Part shown: positions 35,761 to 45,653 of the stretch, in pieces
Numbering within the stretch: the first letter of the stretch is position 1
Layout of the letters: each line of letters starts with the position of its first letter
NCBI GenBank assembly: GCA_900552795.1
Contig: USBB01000006.1
Span: forward strand, 1 to 64,000
Direction of reading: 5' to 3'
DNA: 64,000 nt
Source: an uncultured Eubacterium sp.
Lineage (GTDB): Bacteria > Bacillota > Clostridia > Lachnospirales > Lachnospiraceae
Notes under the pieces: generated by a model
Database searches by the model: none
Seen by the model: only the letters and a program-made list of their open reading frames with translations
Told to the model about the DNA's origin: nothing
Made by a program: the position numbers and the translations under genes

Positions 35761-35807
35761 TCAGGGTATCAAAACAATCTGAATAAAAAAATGAAAGGAT
35801 TAACATT

Positions 35808-36566
35808 ATGCCAACAGCCTTTATAACAGGCGCCAGCTCCGGTATCGGGCGCGAATTTGCCATAAACTTAAGCCACAGAGGATACAGCCTTATTCTCACC
35901 TCCAGAAATAAATCTGCTCTTGATAATCTTGCCGCTTCACTTAACACTGATTGTACCATTATACAAGCTGATTTATCAAATGAAAATGAATGTGCATACC
36001 TTATAAATGAAATAAAAAACCATGACATTGATATTCTTATCAATAATGCCGGCTTCGGGGAGATTGGAAGCTTCGATAAAACAAGCCTCGAAAAAGAAAT
36101 AAACATGATTAATGTAAATATTAAAGCACTTCATATGATTACTAAGGCCATTCTGCCTCTTTTTATCAAAAAAGACAGCGGTTTTATACTAAATGTCGCC
36201 TCCAGTGCAGGACTCCTTCCGGCAGGCCCTTACATGGCAGCCTACTATGCAACAAAATCTTATGTAACAAGTCTTACCTGCGCCATAGCACATGAACTTA
36301 AACAAAGCAAAAGCAATGTAAATATAAGCGTACTGTGCCCCGGCCCGGTAAATACTAATTTCAACAAGACTGCTGGCGTAAAATCAGCCCTCAAAGGAAT
36401 ATCAGCCAAAAAATGCGCTGACTATGCCCTGAAAAAGATGTTCAGGGGCAAACTCATAATCGTACCTGGTATTCCGATTAAGCTTACCGTTTTCGCTGCC
36501 CATATCTTTCCGCGAAAGATAATAATTTCCATGACAGCAAAACAACAGTCAAAAAAATTTCGTTAA
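35808..36566 (+). CDS. Short-chain dehydrogenase/reductase (SDR)
   Basis: 252 residues. N-terminal TGASSGIGREFA, LINNAGFG, Ser of NVASSAGLLP, catalytic YMAAYYATKSYVTSL with YxxxK, and CPGPVNTNFN are classic SDR motifs of the DltE-like type. Substrate cannot be read from sequence. GAAAGGA site. It converges with whiA with 30 bp between them. Confidence 0.92.
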   Translation: MPTAFITGASSGIGREFAINLSHRGYSLILTSRNKSALDNLAASLNTDCTIIQADLSNENECAYLINEIKNHDIDILINNAGFGEIGSFDKTSLEKEINMINVNIKALHMITKAILPLFIKKDSGFILNVASSAGLLPAGPYMAAYYATKSYVTSLTCAIAHELKQSKSNVNISVLCPGPVNTNFNKTAGVKSALKGISAKKCADYALKKMFRGKLIIVPGIPIKLTVFAAHIFPRKIIISMTAKQQSKKFR

Positions 36567-36596
36567 GATAAGAGAAAGAGGTTTAATCATCCGCAT

Positions 36597-37538
36597 TTAC
36601 TCACCTCTTAATTTCTGTGCGATTTCGCTGATTTTCCTCAGCCTGTGGTTTACTCCTGATTTTCCGACCTGAGGTGTCAGCAGCTCGCCTATATCCTTAA
36701 GATTCATATCCGGATTTTCAAGCCTTACAACCGCAACATCGTACAATGCACGGTTTAGCGTATTAAGACCAACAGTATCACGTATATATTCTATATCCTT
36801 AATCTGCTTGACTGCCGCTTCTATAGTTTTATTAAGATTTGCAGTCTCGCAGTTAACTTTCCTGTTTACATCATTGCGCATATCCTTTAAAATCATCACA
36901 TTTGTAAGATTCATCTGTGATACAAATGCGCCCATAAGGTTTAAACAGTCCGTGATATTGTTTCCCTCTTTTATGTATACAACATAATTTTTCTTCCTCT
37001 GTATAACCTTAGCCTCAAGCTTAAAAAAATCAAAAAGCTCCTTTAAAGTTTCGGCATCATTTTGTGTATTGCACACTACCTCATAATGATAAAATTTGTG
37101 AGGATCACTTATTGAACCGGATACCATAAATGCGCCTCTTATAAATGCCCTCTTGCAGCATTCCTTCTGTATAAGTATCGGATGTACAAATACAGGTTTT
37201 ATCGGCGCATTCTCCTTTTCGCGCCATTTTAGTGCCATAAGAATTCTTCTGACATCTTCCTGAATATCAAGCGACATATGAATAATGCTGTTTTTAGGAC
37301 CCTCATAGTCATAATTTATATCTTCTTTTAGAATCCCGAACGTCTTTTGAAGCAAATCAGCAAATTTAGATGCTACAACTTCATTTTCCGTCGTCATAAA
37401 CAATACATCTGTATTGTCAGGCGTATGCCACACAGCCCCTCCGAAAGCCATAAATGCTGCCAGCTCCGCAATCTGACAATGCTTTGCATTGTCAATTTTT
37501 GCGTAAAGCTCGTCTTTAACATCTGATGAAAATGACAT
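36597..37538 (-). CDS. whiA: DNA-binding protein WhiA
   Basis: 313 residues with the degenerate LAGLIDADG-like N-terminal domain (CKRAFIRGAFMVSGSISDP) and a C-terminal helix-turn-helix (LKDIGELLTPQVGKSGVNHRLRKISEIA). WhiA helps coordinate cell division and chromosome segregation in Firmicutes. Last gene of the uvrC-hprK-glcK-murB-rapZ-whiA run, with 9 bp from rapZ. Confidence 0.96.
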   Translation of the reverse strand: MSFSSDVKDELYAKIDNAKHCQIAELAAFMAFGGAVWHTPDNTDVLFMTTENEVVASKFADLLQKTFGILKEDINYDYEGPKNSIIHMSLDIQEDVRRILMALKWREKENAPIKPVFVHPILIQKECCKRAFIRGAFMVSGSISDPHKFYHYEVVCNTQNDAETLKELFDFFKLEAKVIQRKKNYVVYIKEGNNITDCLNLMGAFVSQMNLTNVMILKDMRNDVNRKVNCETANLNKTIEAAVKQIKDIEYIRDTVGLNTLNRALYDVAVVRLENPDMNLKDIGELLTPQVGKSGVNHRLRKISEIAQKLRGE

Positions 37539-37547
37539 ATATATCCT

Positions 37548-38420
37548 CTATTTCTTTCTATGTGTATCTTTATCTATATCCCTGTGCTCCACCTTACAAC
37601 CATATTCTGTACTTTTAAGCTTTCCGGCAAGCGCATTTGCAATTGTAACAGAACGGTGCTTACCGCCTGTACACCCAATAGCTATAACAAGACTGTTTTT
37701 TCCCTCCTCCACATAATTAGGAAGAAGGAACTTAATCATATCCTCAAGTTTTTCTATAAATATATCTGCTGCCTCAAATCCAAATACATAATCCCTTATC
37801 GCCTTATCATTTCCCGTAAGAGGCTTTAATTCTTCTATATAATAAGGATTTGGAAGAAAACGCACATCAAATACAAGGTCTGCATCGACAGGAATTCCGT
37901 ATTTAAATCCAAAAGAGAGAACCGTAACAAACAAATTGCTGTATTCCGATTTCTCCACAAATATTTTTTCCATCTCCTGCTTAAATTCTCTTGTAAGCAT
38001 CTGACTTGTATCTACTATATAATCAGCGCGATTTCTAAGAAACTCCAGCTTACTGCGCTCTATTTCAATAGCTTTGTCTACTCTGTCGTCCTTTGCAAGC
38101 GGATGTGTACGCCTTGTCTCCTTGTATCTTTTCACAAGCACTTCATCTGAAGCGTCAAGATAAAGTATTTTATATGAAAAATGTTTGTCCGACATCTCAT
38201 TTAATACTTCATCAATATCATCTATAGCAGCACCGCTTCTTATATCTATACTCATAGCTATATTTCTATATGACTTTTCCTGACCTTTTGCAAGACTGAT
38301 AAATGTCGTCATAAGTGCAATCGGAATATTGTCAACGCAATAGTAGCCCTCGTCCTCGAGAATATTAAGTGCTGTAGATTTTCCGGCTCCCGACATTCCG
38401 GTCACAATTACTATATTCAT
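37548..38420 (-). CDS. rapZ: RapZ (YvcJ) nucleotide-binding adaptor
   Basis: 290 residues. Walker A VTGMSGAGKSTALNIL, Walker B-like DIRSG, RRTHPL region and C-terminal GCTGGKHRSVTIANAL and EHRDIDKDTHR ligand-binding motifs. In E. coli RapZ controls glmS via small RNA; the Firmicute YvcJ role is less clear. Upstream of whiA, the usual context. Confidence 0.97.
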   Translation of the reverse strand: MNIVIVTGMSGAGKSTALNILEDEGYYCVDNIPIALMTTFISLAKGQEKSYRNIAMSIDIRSGAAIDDIDEVLNEMSDKHFSYKILYLDASDEVLVKRYKETRRTHPLAKDDRVDKAIEIERSKLEFLRNRADYIVDTSQMLTREFKQEMEKIFVEKSEYSNLFVTVLSFGFKYGIPVDADLVFDVRFLPNPYYIEELKPLTGNDKAIRDYVFGFEAADIFIEKLEDMIKFLLPNYVEEGKNSLVIAIGCTGGKHRSVTIANALAGKLKSTEYGCKVEHRDIDKDTHRKK

Positions 38421-38462
38421 ACGTATATCCCTTCTTTTCCTGTATCAATAATCTCTACATCG

Positions 38463-39422
38463 CTAAAATCCCATTTTTTTGACTTCAAGCTCCAACTTTA
38501 CGCCGCTTTCATGATATACTTTCTGCCTTATCATATCAGTAAGCTCTATAACATCCCTGGCAGTAGCATTTCCGGTATTAACAACAAAACCGCAATGTTT
38601 TGTGCTGACCATCGCTCCGCCTGCGCTTGCCCCTTTTAATCCTGCTTCCTGTATAAGCTTTCCTGCAAAATTACCCTCAGGTCTTTTAAATGTACTGCCT
38701 GCGCTCGGATATTCAAGCGGCTGTTTACTTACGCGGCTTGCTGAAAGCTCAGACATTTTTTCCTTTATACGTGTCTTGTCTCCCGGCTTTAACGCGATAA
38801 CCGCATCAAGAACTATAAGCTCTTTTCTTGCTACAATACTTGTTCTGTAGCCCAGCTCAAGTTCTTCATTTGTAAGCTCTGATATGTTCCCCTCTGAATC
38901 CATAACGGTTGCTTTAACCAACACATCCTTTATCTCTCCGCCATAAGCTCCTGCATTCATCATAACCGCGCCGCCAATGCTTCCAGGTATTCCGCTTGCA
39001 AATTCAAATCCAGTAAGGGAATTGTCTGCTGCTATTTTGCCGAGCTTTACAAGGCTCATGCCTGCCTGAACCTTAATATATACGACATTTTCCTTATCAA
39101 CTGCCGGGCCGGCATCACTGTGTAAAAATTCATAACCTGAATATCTGTCGTACAGCTTAATTACAACCGCACGCACTCCATCATCACTTACAAGAAGATT
39201 ACTTCCGTTTCCAATAACATAATATGGAACTTTTTCTTTATTAAAAAGTTCCACAAGTTCCTTTATCTGCTCTGTTGTAGATGGAGTTACAAGATAATCA
39301 GCATTTCCTCCGATTTTGAAAGTAGTGTGCTTATTCATCGGCTCATCTTTAAGTACATTTTTTGCTCCTGCTATTTTCTCCATTCGTGAACACAAATAAT
39401 CACTATACATATAAACATCCAT
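38463..39422 (-). CDS. murB: UDP-N-acetylenolpyruvoylglucosamine reductase
   Basis: 319 residues. FAD-binding motifs are NKHTTFKIGGNADYLVTP, YYVIGNGSNLLVSDDGV and SGIPGSIGGAVMMNAGAYGGE; the catalytic region PSAGSTFKRPEGNFAGKLIQ is type-I/II MurB. Reduces the UDP-GlcNAc enolpyruvyl group, second step in peptidoglycan precursors. Start could be 39422 or the ATG at 39410, which fits the 12-nt pattern of the repeat family (upstream core TGCGTAAAGCGGAATGGATG). Confidence 0.95.
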   Translation of the reverse strand: MDVYMYSDYLCSRMEKIAGAKNVLKDEPMNKHTTFKIGGNADYLVTPSTTEQIKELVELFNKEKVPYYVIGNGSNLLVSDDGVRAVVIKLYDRYSGYEFLHSDAGPAVDKENVVYIKVQAGMSLVKLGKIAADNSLTGFEFASGIPGSIGGAVMMNAGAYGGEIKDVLVKATVMDSEGNISELTNEELELGYRTSIVARKELIVLDAVIALKPGDKTRIKEKMSELSASRVSKQPLEYPSAGSTFKRPEGNFAGKLIQEAGLKGASAGGAMVSTKHCGFVVNTGNATARDVIELTDMIRQKVYHESGVKLELEVKKMGF

Positions 39423-39452
39423 TCCGCTTTACGCATTTTTTCAAATCAATAA

Positions 39453-40376
39453 CTATCCGATAACAAGCTTTGCAGCTCCGTGCATACCTGCATCATTCCC
39501 AAGCTGTGCCCGTATAATAATGGTATTCCTGCTTGCATGAAATGCCATTTGTTTATAATATTTTTTTACTTTATCTATAAAAAAGTCTCCTGCCGCAGAC
39601 ACTCCGCCGCCTATAATAAACCCTTCCGGGTCAACAACCGCAGAAACGCAGGCAAGAGATTTTGCAAGATATTTTGAAACTTTCTCTATAACTGCAAGTG
39701 CCTCGTCATCTCCTGCCTTAGCAGCATCAAACACAAGCTTTGCATTCTCCTTTTTTCCAAGACGCGCAATCCCAGTCGCTGAAGCTGCCAGTTCAAGACA
39801 TCCCGTTTTTCCGCAACTGCATGTATTTGTAAATTCATCAGCTATAGGCATATGGCCTATCTCAGCCGCAGCACCGTTAAAACCGCTGATAATCTTTCCG
39901 CCGAGTATAAGTCCTCCGCCAACTCCTGTTCCTACTGTCACCATCATCATACTCTTAAAGCTTCTCCCGCTTCCGTGCCAGTATTCACCGAGCGCGGCAA
40001 CATTTGCATCATTAGCTGCAAGTATCTTCCAGCTATCACAGACTCCACTGCCAAGTTCATTATCAAGGCTGCTTTTTAAACTCTGCGCAGCATCAATTAC
40101 ACCCCAGCCTAAATTTACACATCTGTTGACAACGCTGTCACCGGTAACTGCTCCCGGAACACCGAGACCCACGCCGGCAACATCTTCTGTGTCAATTTCT
40201 TCTTCAATAAGCGTTCTTTTTATATATACAGCTATATCATCAAATATATATGCACCGCTATTTTCTTTTCTTGTCTGCATTTCTTCTTTTTTAACCAGCA
40301 TGCCGTCAACAGTAAAAACCCCGCATTTTATAGAAGTTCCGCCTATATCTATTCCGAATACGATATCTTTACTCAT
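39453..40376 (-). CDS. glcK: ROK family glucokinase
   Basis: 307 residues with the ROK signature: GIDIGGTSIKCGVF, AANDANVAALGEYWHGSG, TVGTGVGGGLI and the zinc site CSCGKTGCLELAAS. Phosphorylates glucose. Overlaps hprK by 8 bp, which links it to HPr regulation of sugar uptake. Purpose inferred from context; the substrate may be broader than glucose. Confidence 0.9.
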   Translation of the reverse strand: MSKDIVFGIDIGGTSIKCGVFTVDGMLVKKEEMQTRKENSGAYIFDDIAVYIKRTLIEEEIDTEDVAGVGLGVPGAVTGDSVVNRCVNLGWGVIDAAQSLKSSLDNELGSGVCDSWKILAANDANVAALGEYWHGSGRSFKSMMMVTVGTGVGGGLILGGKIISGFNGAAAEIGHMPIADEFTNTCSCGKTGCLELAASATGIARLGKKENAKLVFDAAKAGDDEALAVIEKVSKYLAKSLACVSAVVDPEGFIIGGGVSAAGDFFIDKVKKYYKQMAFHASRNTIIIRAQLGNDAGMHGAAKLVIG

Positions 40377-41316
40377 CGTCTTCGTCCCCTCTCATAAGAT
40401 TTTCCTGAACTCTTCTATACAATTCCTTAGCCGCATTATATCCCATCTTCTTCTGTCTGTGGTTTACTGCTGCCGCCTCAACAATAACAGCTAAATTACG
40501 TCCCGGTCTTATAGGAAGTGAGTGACATACAACCTTATTACCAAGATACTCCGTATACTCCTCCTCAAGTCCAAGTCTGTCATATTCTTTATCCTTATTC
40601 CAATCCTCAAGTTTAATAACCATATCTATCTGCTGCTGCTCTTTTATACTCTCAACACCAAAAAGAGTTTTAACATCAATTATGCCTATTCCCCTTAATT
40701 CTATGAAATATTTTGTAACACCGGGAGCTGAACCGACTAAAGTCTCTTCACTTACCTTTCTTATCTCCACAGCATCATCTGTCACAAGTCTGTGTCCGCG
40801 CTTTATAAGCTCGAGTGCCGCCTCGCTCTTACCTATACCACTCTCACCTGTTATAAGAACACCCTCGCCATATACGTCAACCAACACTCCGTGTATTACA
40901 ATACAAGGTGCAAGCTGAACCTTAAGCCATCTTATAACCTCCGCCATAAAATCAGAGGTTGCAGCAGTTGACTTTAACACAGGCGTATTATACTTTACCG
41001 CAAGTTCAAGTATTTTCTGCTCAGGTTCAAGATTTCTGCAAAATACAAGACATGGTATGTTACTTGAAATAAGCTGCATGTACTGATTAAAACGTTCTGT
41101 CTCGGTAAGACTTTTAAGATATGCGTATTCTACATTTCCTATTATCTGTATACGGTCGTTGGAAAATTCATCATAAAATCCCGTAAGCTGCAATGCCGGC
41201 CTGTTCACTTCAGGAGCATGCAGCCAGATACCGGTCGTATCAACCTGCGGCGTTAAATTTTCAAGCTGCATTTTTTCTATTACCTTTGACAGCTTAACTC
41301 TCTGCGTACCATTCAT
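40369..41316 (-). CDS. hprK: HPr kinase/phosphorylase
   Basis: 315 residues with Walker A ITGESGIGKSEAALELIKRGHRLVTDDAVEI, and the HPrK signature GIGIIDVKTLFGVESI. Phosphorylates HPr on Ser46, the switch for carbon catabolite control in Firmicutes. ATG at 41316 follows TCGGAAATGAGG. Located 73 bp after uvrC. Confidence 0.97.
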   Translation of the reverse strand: MNGTQRVKLSKVIEKMQLENLTPQVDTTGIWLHAPEVNRPALQLTGFYDEFSNDRIQIIGNVEYAYLKSLTETERFNQYMQLISSNIPCLVFCRNLEPEQKILELAVKYNTPVLKSTAATSDFMAEVIRWLKVQLAPCIVIHGVLVDVYGEGVLITGESGIGKSEAALELIKRGHRLVTDDAVEIRKVSEETLVGSAPGVTKYFIELRGIGIIDVKTLFGVESIKEQQQIDMVIKLEDWNKDKEYDRLGLEEEYTEYLGNKVVCHSLPIRPGRNLAVIVEAAAVNHRQKKMGYNAAKELYRRVQENLMRGDEDDE

Positions 41317-41389
41317 ATAAATACCTCATTTCCGATTACATATTTTTTACGATTTATGCTCATACTTAAGATTTTAACACAAAAATATG

Positions 41390-43210
41390 TTAATGAAAAT
41401 ATGTGTATATATTTTCTGCAACTGCCTGCGTAATTTTATCGACTTTCATAAGCTCATCTACAGATGCCTGCCTTATCTTTTCTATATCAAGAAAATGCTT
41501 CATAAGTGCTTTTCTTCTTGCAGGCCCGATACCCTCAATTCCGTCAAGAACTGAATTCACCTGTGCCTTGCCGCGCAGGCTCCTGTGATACTCTATCGCA
41601 AACCGGTGCGCCTCATCCTGGATTCTAGTTATAAGCTTAAAGCCCTCGCTCCTTGTATCTATAGGAATCTCAACATTATTAAAGTACAAGCCTCTTGTAT
41701 TATGTCTGTCATCCTTTACCATTCCGCATACCGGTATTTTAAGATTAAGTTCATCAAGCACCTCAAGCGCAATATTTACCTGTCCTCTTCCCCCATCCAT
41801 CATTATAAGGTCCGGATATACATCAAAACCTGCCGAGCCCTCAATAGCCCTTTTAAATCTTCTTGTAAGCACTTCTTTCATACTCTTATAATCATCAGGG
41901 CCTTTTACCGTCTTTATCTTAAATTTTCTGTAATCATTTTTCTTCGGTTTTCCGTCCTCAAACACAACCATTGAGCCAACCGACTCTATACCGTTTGTAT
42001 TGGATATATCAAAAGCCTCAGCGCGCCTTATAGCCTTAAGATTCAGCCAGCCTGCAATCTCTTCCATAGCCCCGGTTGTTCTTTGCTGCTCTCTTTTTAT
42101 TTTCTCAGTGTCTTTTGTAAGCACCATCTGCGCATTTTTGTACGCCAGTTCAACCAGCTTTTCCTTGTCGCCCTTTTTAGGCGTGATAATACTTACCTTG
42201 CGCTTCTTTATAGACGTAAGCCAGTCTGCTATAATTTCCGAATCCTCTATATCATGCTGAAGCATTATCACATTTGGAATATAAGGTGTTCCCCCGTAAT
42301 ACTGCTTCATAAACTGAGATATGATTTCAGGCTTCGTATCTCCCTCTGCCACACTCATATGAAAATGGTCTCTTCCAAGAAGCTTTCCCTCTCTTATAAA
42401 AAATATCTGTACAACCGCATCAGTTCCGTCTGATGCACATGCGATAACATCCCTGTCGGTTCCGTCATCCGCGGTTATTTTCTGCTTCTGTGCAACCTGT
42501 TTCACGCTCTCAATAAGGTCTCTGTACTTTGCGGCCTCCTCATACTGCATCTGCCCCGCAGCTTCCTGCATCTGTTTCGTAAGCTTATTTAAAACAGGTG
42601 TGTAGGCACCATTCAAAAAATCTATAACACTGTTTACCGCACTTCTGTACTCTTCCTCACTCACATATCCCTGACACGGAGCACTGCACTGTCCTATATG
42701 ATAATTAAGACATGGCCTTTCCTTTCCAGTATCCTTTGGAAGCTGTCTGTTGCACGTTCTTATCTTGTACAGCTTGCACAAAAGCTCTATGGTATCTTTA
42801 ACTGATGATGCAGATGTGTAAGGTCCAAAATATTTTCCTGTTTTGTGCTTCAAATTTCTTGTAAACTGGACTCTCGGAAATGCTTCATGCGTTGTAACCT
42901 TAATAAAAGGATATGTCTTGTCGTCCTTTAACATTGTATTATATTTAGGCCTGTGTTCTTTTATGAGATTACATTCAAGAACCAGTGCCTCAAGCTCAGA
43001 ATCAGTAATTATATATTCAAAATATGCAATATTTGAAACCATCATCTTTATCTTTGCAGTGTGATTAGTACTGCTTCTGAAATACTGTCGAACACGATTT
43101 TTAAGACTGACAGCCTTACCTACATAGATAATCGTATCAGTCTTGTCATGCATAATATAAACTCCCGGCTTATCCGGGAGCTTTTTTAATTCACCTTCTA
43201 AATCAAACAC
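41390..43210 (-). CDS. uvrC: UvrABC excinuclease subunit C
   Basis: 606 residues. GIY-YIG nuclease (GVYIMHDKTDTIIYVGKAVSLKNRV) at the N terminus, UVR domain, the RNase H-like nuclease (FDISNTNGIESVGSMVVFEDGKP, PDLIMMDGGRGQVN) and two helix-hairpin-helix motifs at the end (LDGIEGIGPARRKALMKHF). Start is probably the GTG at 43210; the ATG 12 bases upstream (43222) sits in the ribosome binding site TATGGAGG. Follows the transglutaminase gene by 22 bp. Confidence 0.96.
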   Translation of the reverse strand: MFDLEGELKKLPDKPGVYIMHDKTDTIIYVGKAVSLKNRVRQYFRSSTNHTAKIKMMVSNIAYFEYIITDSELEALVLECNLIKEHRPKYNTMLKDDKTYPFIKVTTHEAFPRVQFTRNLKHKTGKYFGPYTSASSVKDTIELLCKLYKIRTCNRQLPKDTGKERPCLNYHIGQCSAPCQGYVSEEEYRSAVNSVIDFLNGAYTPVLNKLTKQMQEAAGQMQYEEAAKYRDLIESVKQVAQKQKITADDGTDRDVIACASDGTDAVVQIFFIREGKLLGRDHFHMSVAEGDTKPEIISQFMKQYYGGTPYIPNVIMLQHDIEDSEIIADWLTSIKKRKVSIITPKKGDKEKLVELAYKNAQMVLTKDTEKIKREQQRTTGAMEEIAGWLNLKAIRRAEAFDISNTNGIESVGSMVVFEDGKPKKNDYRKFKIKTVKGPDDYKSMKEVLTRRFKRAIEGSAGFDVYPDLIMMDGGRGQVNIALEVLDELNLKIPVCGMVKDDRHNTRGLYFNNVEIPIDTRSEGFKLITRIQDEAHRFAIEYHRSLRGKAQVNSVLDGIEGIGPARRKALMKHFLDIEKIRQASVDELMKVDKITQAVAENIYTYFH

Positions 43211-43232
43211 AATAACCTCCATACCAAATGGG

Positions 43233-45593
43233 TTATCTGCATTTCCTGCCTTTAGACTTTATAAATTCTTTGATATTCAGTACTGAATTTCTGATAACAG
43301 CCATAGTCTCCTCGTCAACAGTATTTTTACCATCACCGAATCTTTGCTCTAAAGCCTTATCAACTATAAGCATTATATTATTCTGCTTAAAAATAGGGTC
43401 CGCTTTTTCCAAAAACCTCGCATATTCTTCATAATCCATATATCTCGGACGCCTATACATCGTATTTTTAAGTATTCTCTCGAGATATTCGTATAAATCA
43501 ACCGGGTCTCCGCAGGAAAGCAGTTTTTCAGTCTTTCGGCGGCTGCTCAAAATTCGTATCACCGCTGCAATTATTATACTACAAATTAAAAGAATAGCTA
43601 TAATAATACACAACACATTTACAAATTTTTCATGATATTTGCCAGTCTCTTCTTCCTGCTCATCCGTATTTTCAGTTTCCATCACACTCTGCTGCTGAGT
43701 ATCCTCCTGCATTTCCTCAGTTTCCTCTGTTTCAACTGCCTCACTCTCAGCTTCTGTCCCCGTCTGCTGTATTGCTTCTTCACTCTCCATCATAGGCGGT
43801 GTAACCTCAACAACTATCCAGCCCACGCCCTCAATAAACACTTCTGCCCAAGCATGTGCATAGCTGTCAAGCACATCAACCTCCTTTACATTGATACGCC
43901 TGTCAGGATTTTTATTTTTGGTCAGCTCCCTATACAAATAATCTGTCTCTAATACATCTCTTCCTTCTTTTATAACACTGTCTTCAACAGCGTAACCTTC
44001 TACATACCTAGCCGGAATCCCTGCCGACCTGAATGCCAGAACCGCACCCGTCGCAAAATATGTACAATATCCTTCCTTACTCTCTAACAGAAAATACTCG
44101 GCAAAATCCTCCCCTTCAGGTATTCTTCCCGGTGCTTTTGTGTATCTGTAATTAGTCGAAAATACCTTTTTAACATAATCAATATAATCGTATATATCGT
44201 TAACAGTCTCAATTTTACTACTCCCAAAAACTGTCTGAACCACAGCTTTAGACTCGTCATCTATCTGTGTATATGTGTCACGCACATTTTCAATCACACT
44301 GCTGTTATAATCTTTACCGCTGCTCTTTTTCTGAAATAGATTTTCGCTTTCCATTTCCACATTGCCTCTCGCAACATTCTTTAACTTGTCAAAAAGTGAT
44401 TTGTCAGGCTCGTATCTGAAAACTCTCTTAAAATCATCGTCGTAAGCAATCTCAAACACATATTTTCTGACAAGCTCATCGTAATCACCTGTTCCTCCAT
44501 CGAGATAATCCTTAAGCTTTTTATCATTTTCAACCGTAACCATCATAAGACGGTTATATTGGTCAGCCCCCTCCTCATAAGTCTTTTTGTACCACATATT
44601 ACTTCCATATCTGTAGTATAAACACTCACGATTTGGAAGGTACTGCGTGCTTCCTGTCGGCAATGTAGTATATCTGTACGTAATTTCATTATTGTGTCTT
44701 ATGATATCAGCTTCTCCAAGCTTACTCATATCATTTATATCACCGCGGTTTATGCCGCTGTTATTTTCCCCTTCTGCGTCCGAACTGCTGTTTCCTATAC
44801 CGCCCCGAGCTTCCAAAAATACATTCCCTATCATATCAAATACAGCAGGCTGCTTATATTTTGAAGGAGAAAACACTATAAGACAGAACACCGAAACCGC
44901 TAAAACCATTACCATAATTATAACCGGTGTACGAAATATCTCATTTTTTCTGCCCAGTGCTCCTACGCCGAAAATATAAATAAAGCTTAATATAAATATG
45001 TATATCGGCGGAATCACATTAAACCCTATAAAAATAAGCATTATAGGAAACAATGTAAGCATTGCTGCATAAAGACAACGCAGTTTTACAACGGCAAAGC
45101 TTACAACAATAAATGTTAATACTGTTATAAAAAATGCCGCCGCTCCCGCATCATTTGCATTTTGTGAAAAAAGTCCACCATCAGTGCCTATCATTCCGAT
45201 TGAATCACCAGATGCTTCCTTAAAAGATTGAATACAGTTATTAATAATATATATGGTTCCTGAAATTATTTTTCTTAAAAATAAAGCTGCAGCAACTGCT
45301 GACAATACAGTAAATGCCTGCAGTATACGCACATATTTTTTAAAAAATGACCTAAAACATAAAAAAGCCGCCAGAAATAAAGCCAATACAACTGCTACCA
45401 TACTCACAAGTACTGCATGCGTCTTCATATCTGCACACACAAATAATATATGCGTAATACTTATTGTCCCTGTGAGCGTAAGTATTGACAATAAAACCGC
45501 ATGTTTATAAATATCTAACCTGCTGTCTGCATCAGCTTTATCCATCTCATTAATATCTGCTTTATTATTTTTATTAATATTCTTCATATCCAT
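43233..45593 (-). CDS. Transglutaminase-like membrane protein (TgpA-type)
   Basis: 786 residues. About six N-terminal membrane helices (residues 30-235), an extracellular segment, a transglutaminase core with Cys in KEGYCTYFATGAVLAF and His in SYAHAWAEVFIEGVGWIVVEVTPPM, then an acidic Glu/Thr/Gln linker and a C-terminal helix followed by a cytoplasmic DUF4129-like tail. The position of the usual catalytic Asp (VPFDPTP) is occupied by VEVTP, so its activity should be checked. It forms the MoxR-DUF58-transglutaminase set and is transcribed with the ECF sigma operon. Confidence 0.85.
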   Translation of the reverse strand: MDMKNINKNNKADINEMDKADADSRLDIYKHAVLLSILTLTGTISITHILFVCADMKTHAVLVSMVAVVLALFLAAFLCFRSFFKKYVRILQAFTVLSAVAAALFLRKIISGTIYIINNCIQSFKEASGDSIGMIGTDGGLFSQNANDAGAAAFFITVLTFIVVSFAVVKLRCLYAAMLTLFPIMLIFIGFNVIPPIYIFILSFIYIFGVGALGRKNEIFRTPVIIMVMVLAVSVFCLIVFSPSKYKQPAVFDMIGNVFLEARGGIGNSSSDAEGENNSGINRGDINDMSKLGEADIIRHNNEITYRYTTLPTGSTQYLPNRECLYYRYGSNMWYKKTYEEGADQYNRLMMVTVENDKKLKDYLDGGTGDYDELVRKYVFEIAYDDDFKRVFRYEPDKSLFDKLKNVARGNVEMESENLFQKKSSGKDYNSSVIENVRDTYTQIDDESKAVVQTVFGSSKIETVNDIYDYIDYVKKVFSTNYRYTKAPGRIPEGEDFAEYFLLESKEGYCTYFATGAVLAFRSAGIPARYVEGYAVEDSVIKEGRDVLETDYLYRELTKNKNPDRRINVKEVDVLDSYAHAWAEVFIEGVGWIVVEVTPPMMESEEAIQQTGTEAESEAVETEETEEMQEDTQQQSVMETENTDEQEEETGKYHEKFVNVLCIIIAILLICSIIIAAVIRILSSRRKTEKLLSCGDPVDLYEYLERILKNTMYRRPRYMDYEEYARFLEKADPIFKQNNIMLIVDKALEQRFGDGKNTVDEETMAVIRNSVLNIKEFIKSKGRKCR

Positions 45594-45653
45594 AATAATT
45601 ATGCCCCAAAGCCGCCTGATATCTTATGTTTGTTTATTTTTGCTTATTTTTGT

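Noticed and set aside
35702..36106. Minus-strand frame of 134 codons opposite the SDR gene
   Set aside because: Antisense shadow of a clear SDR coding sequence; no ribosome binding site and hydrophobic low-quality composition.
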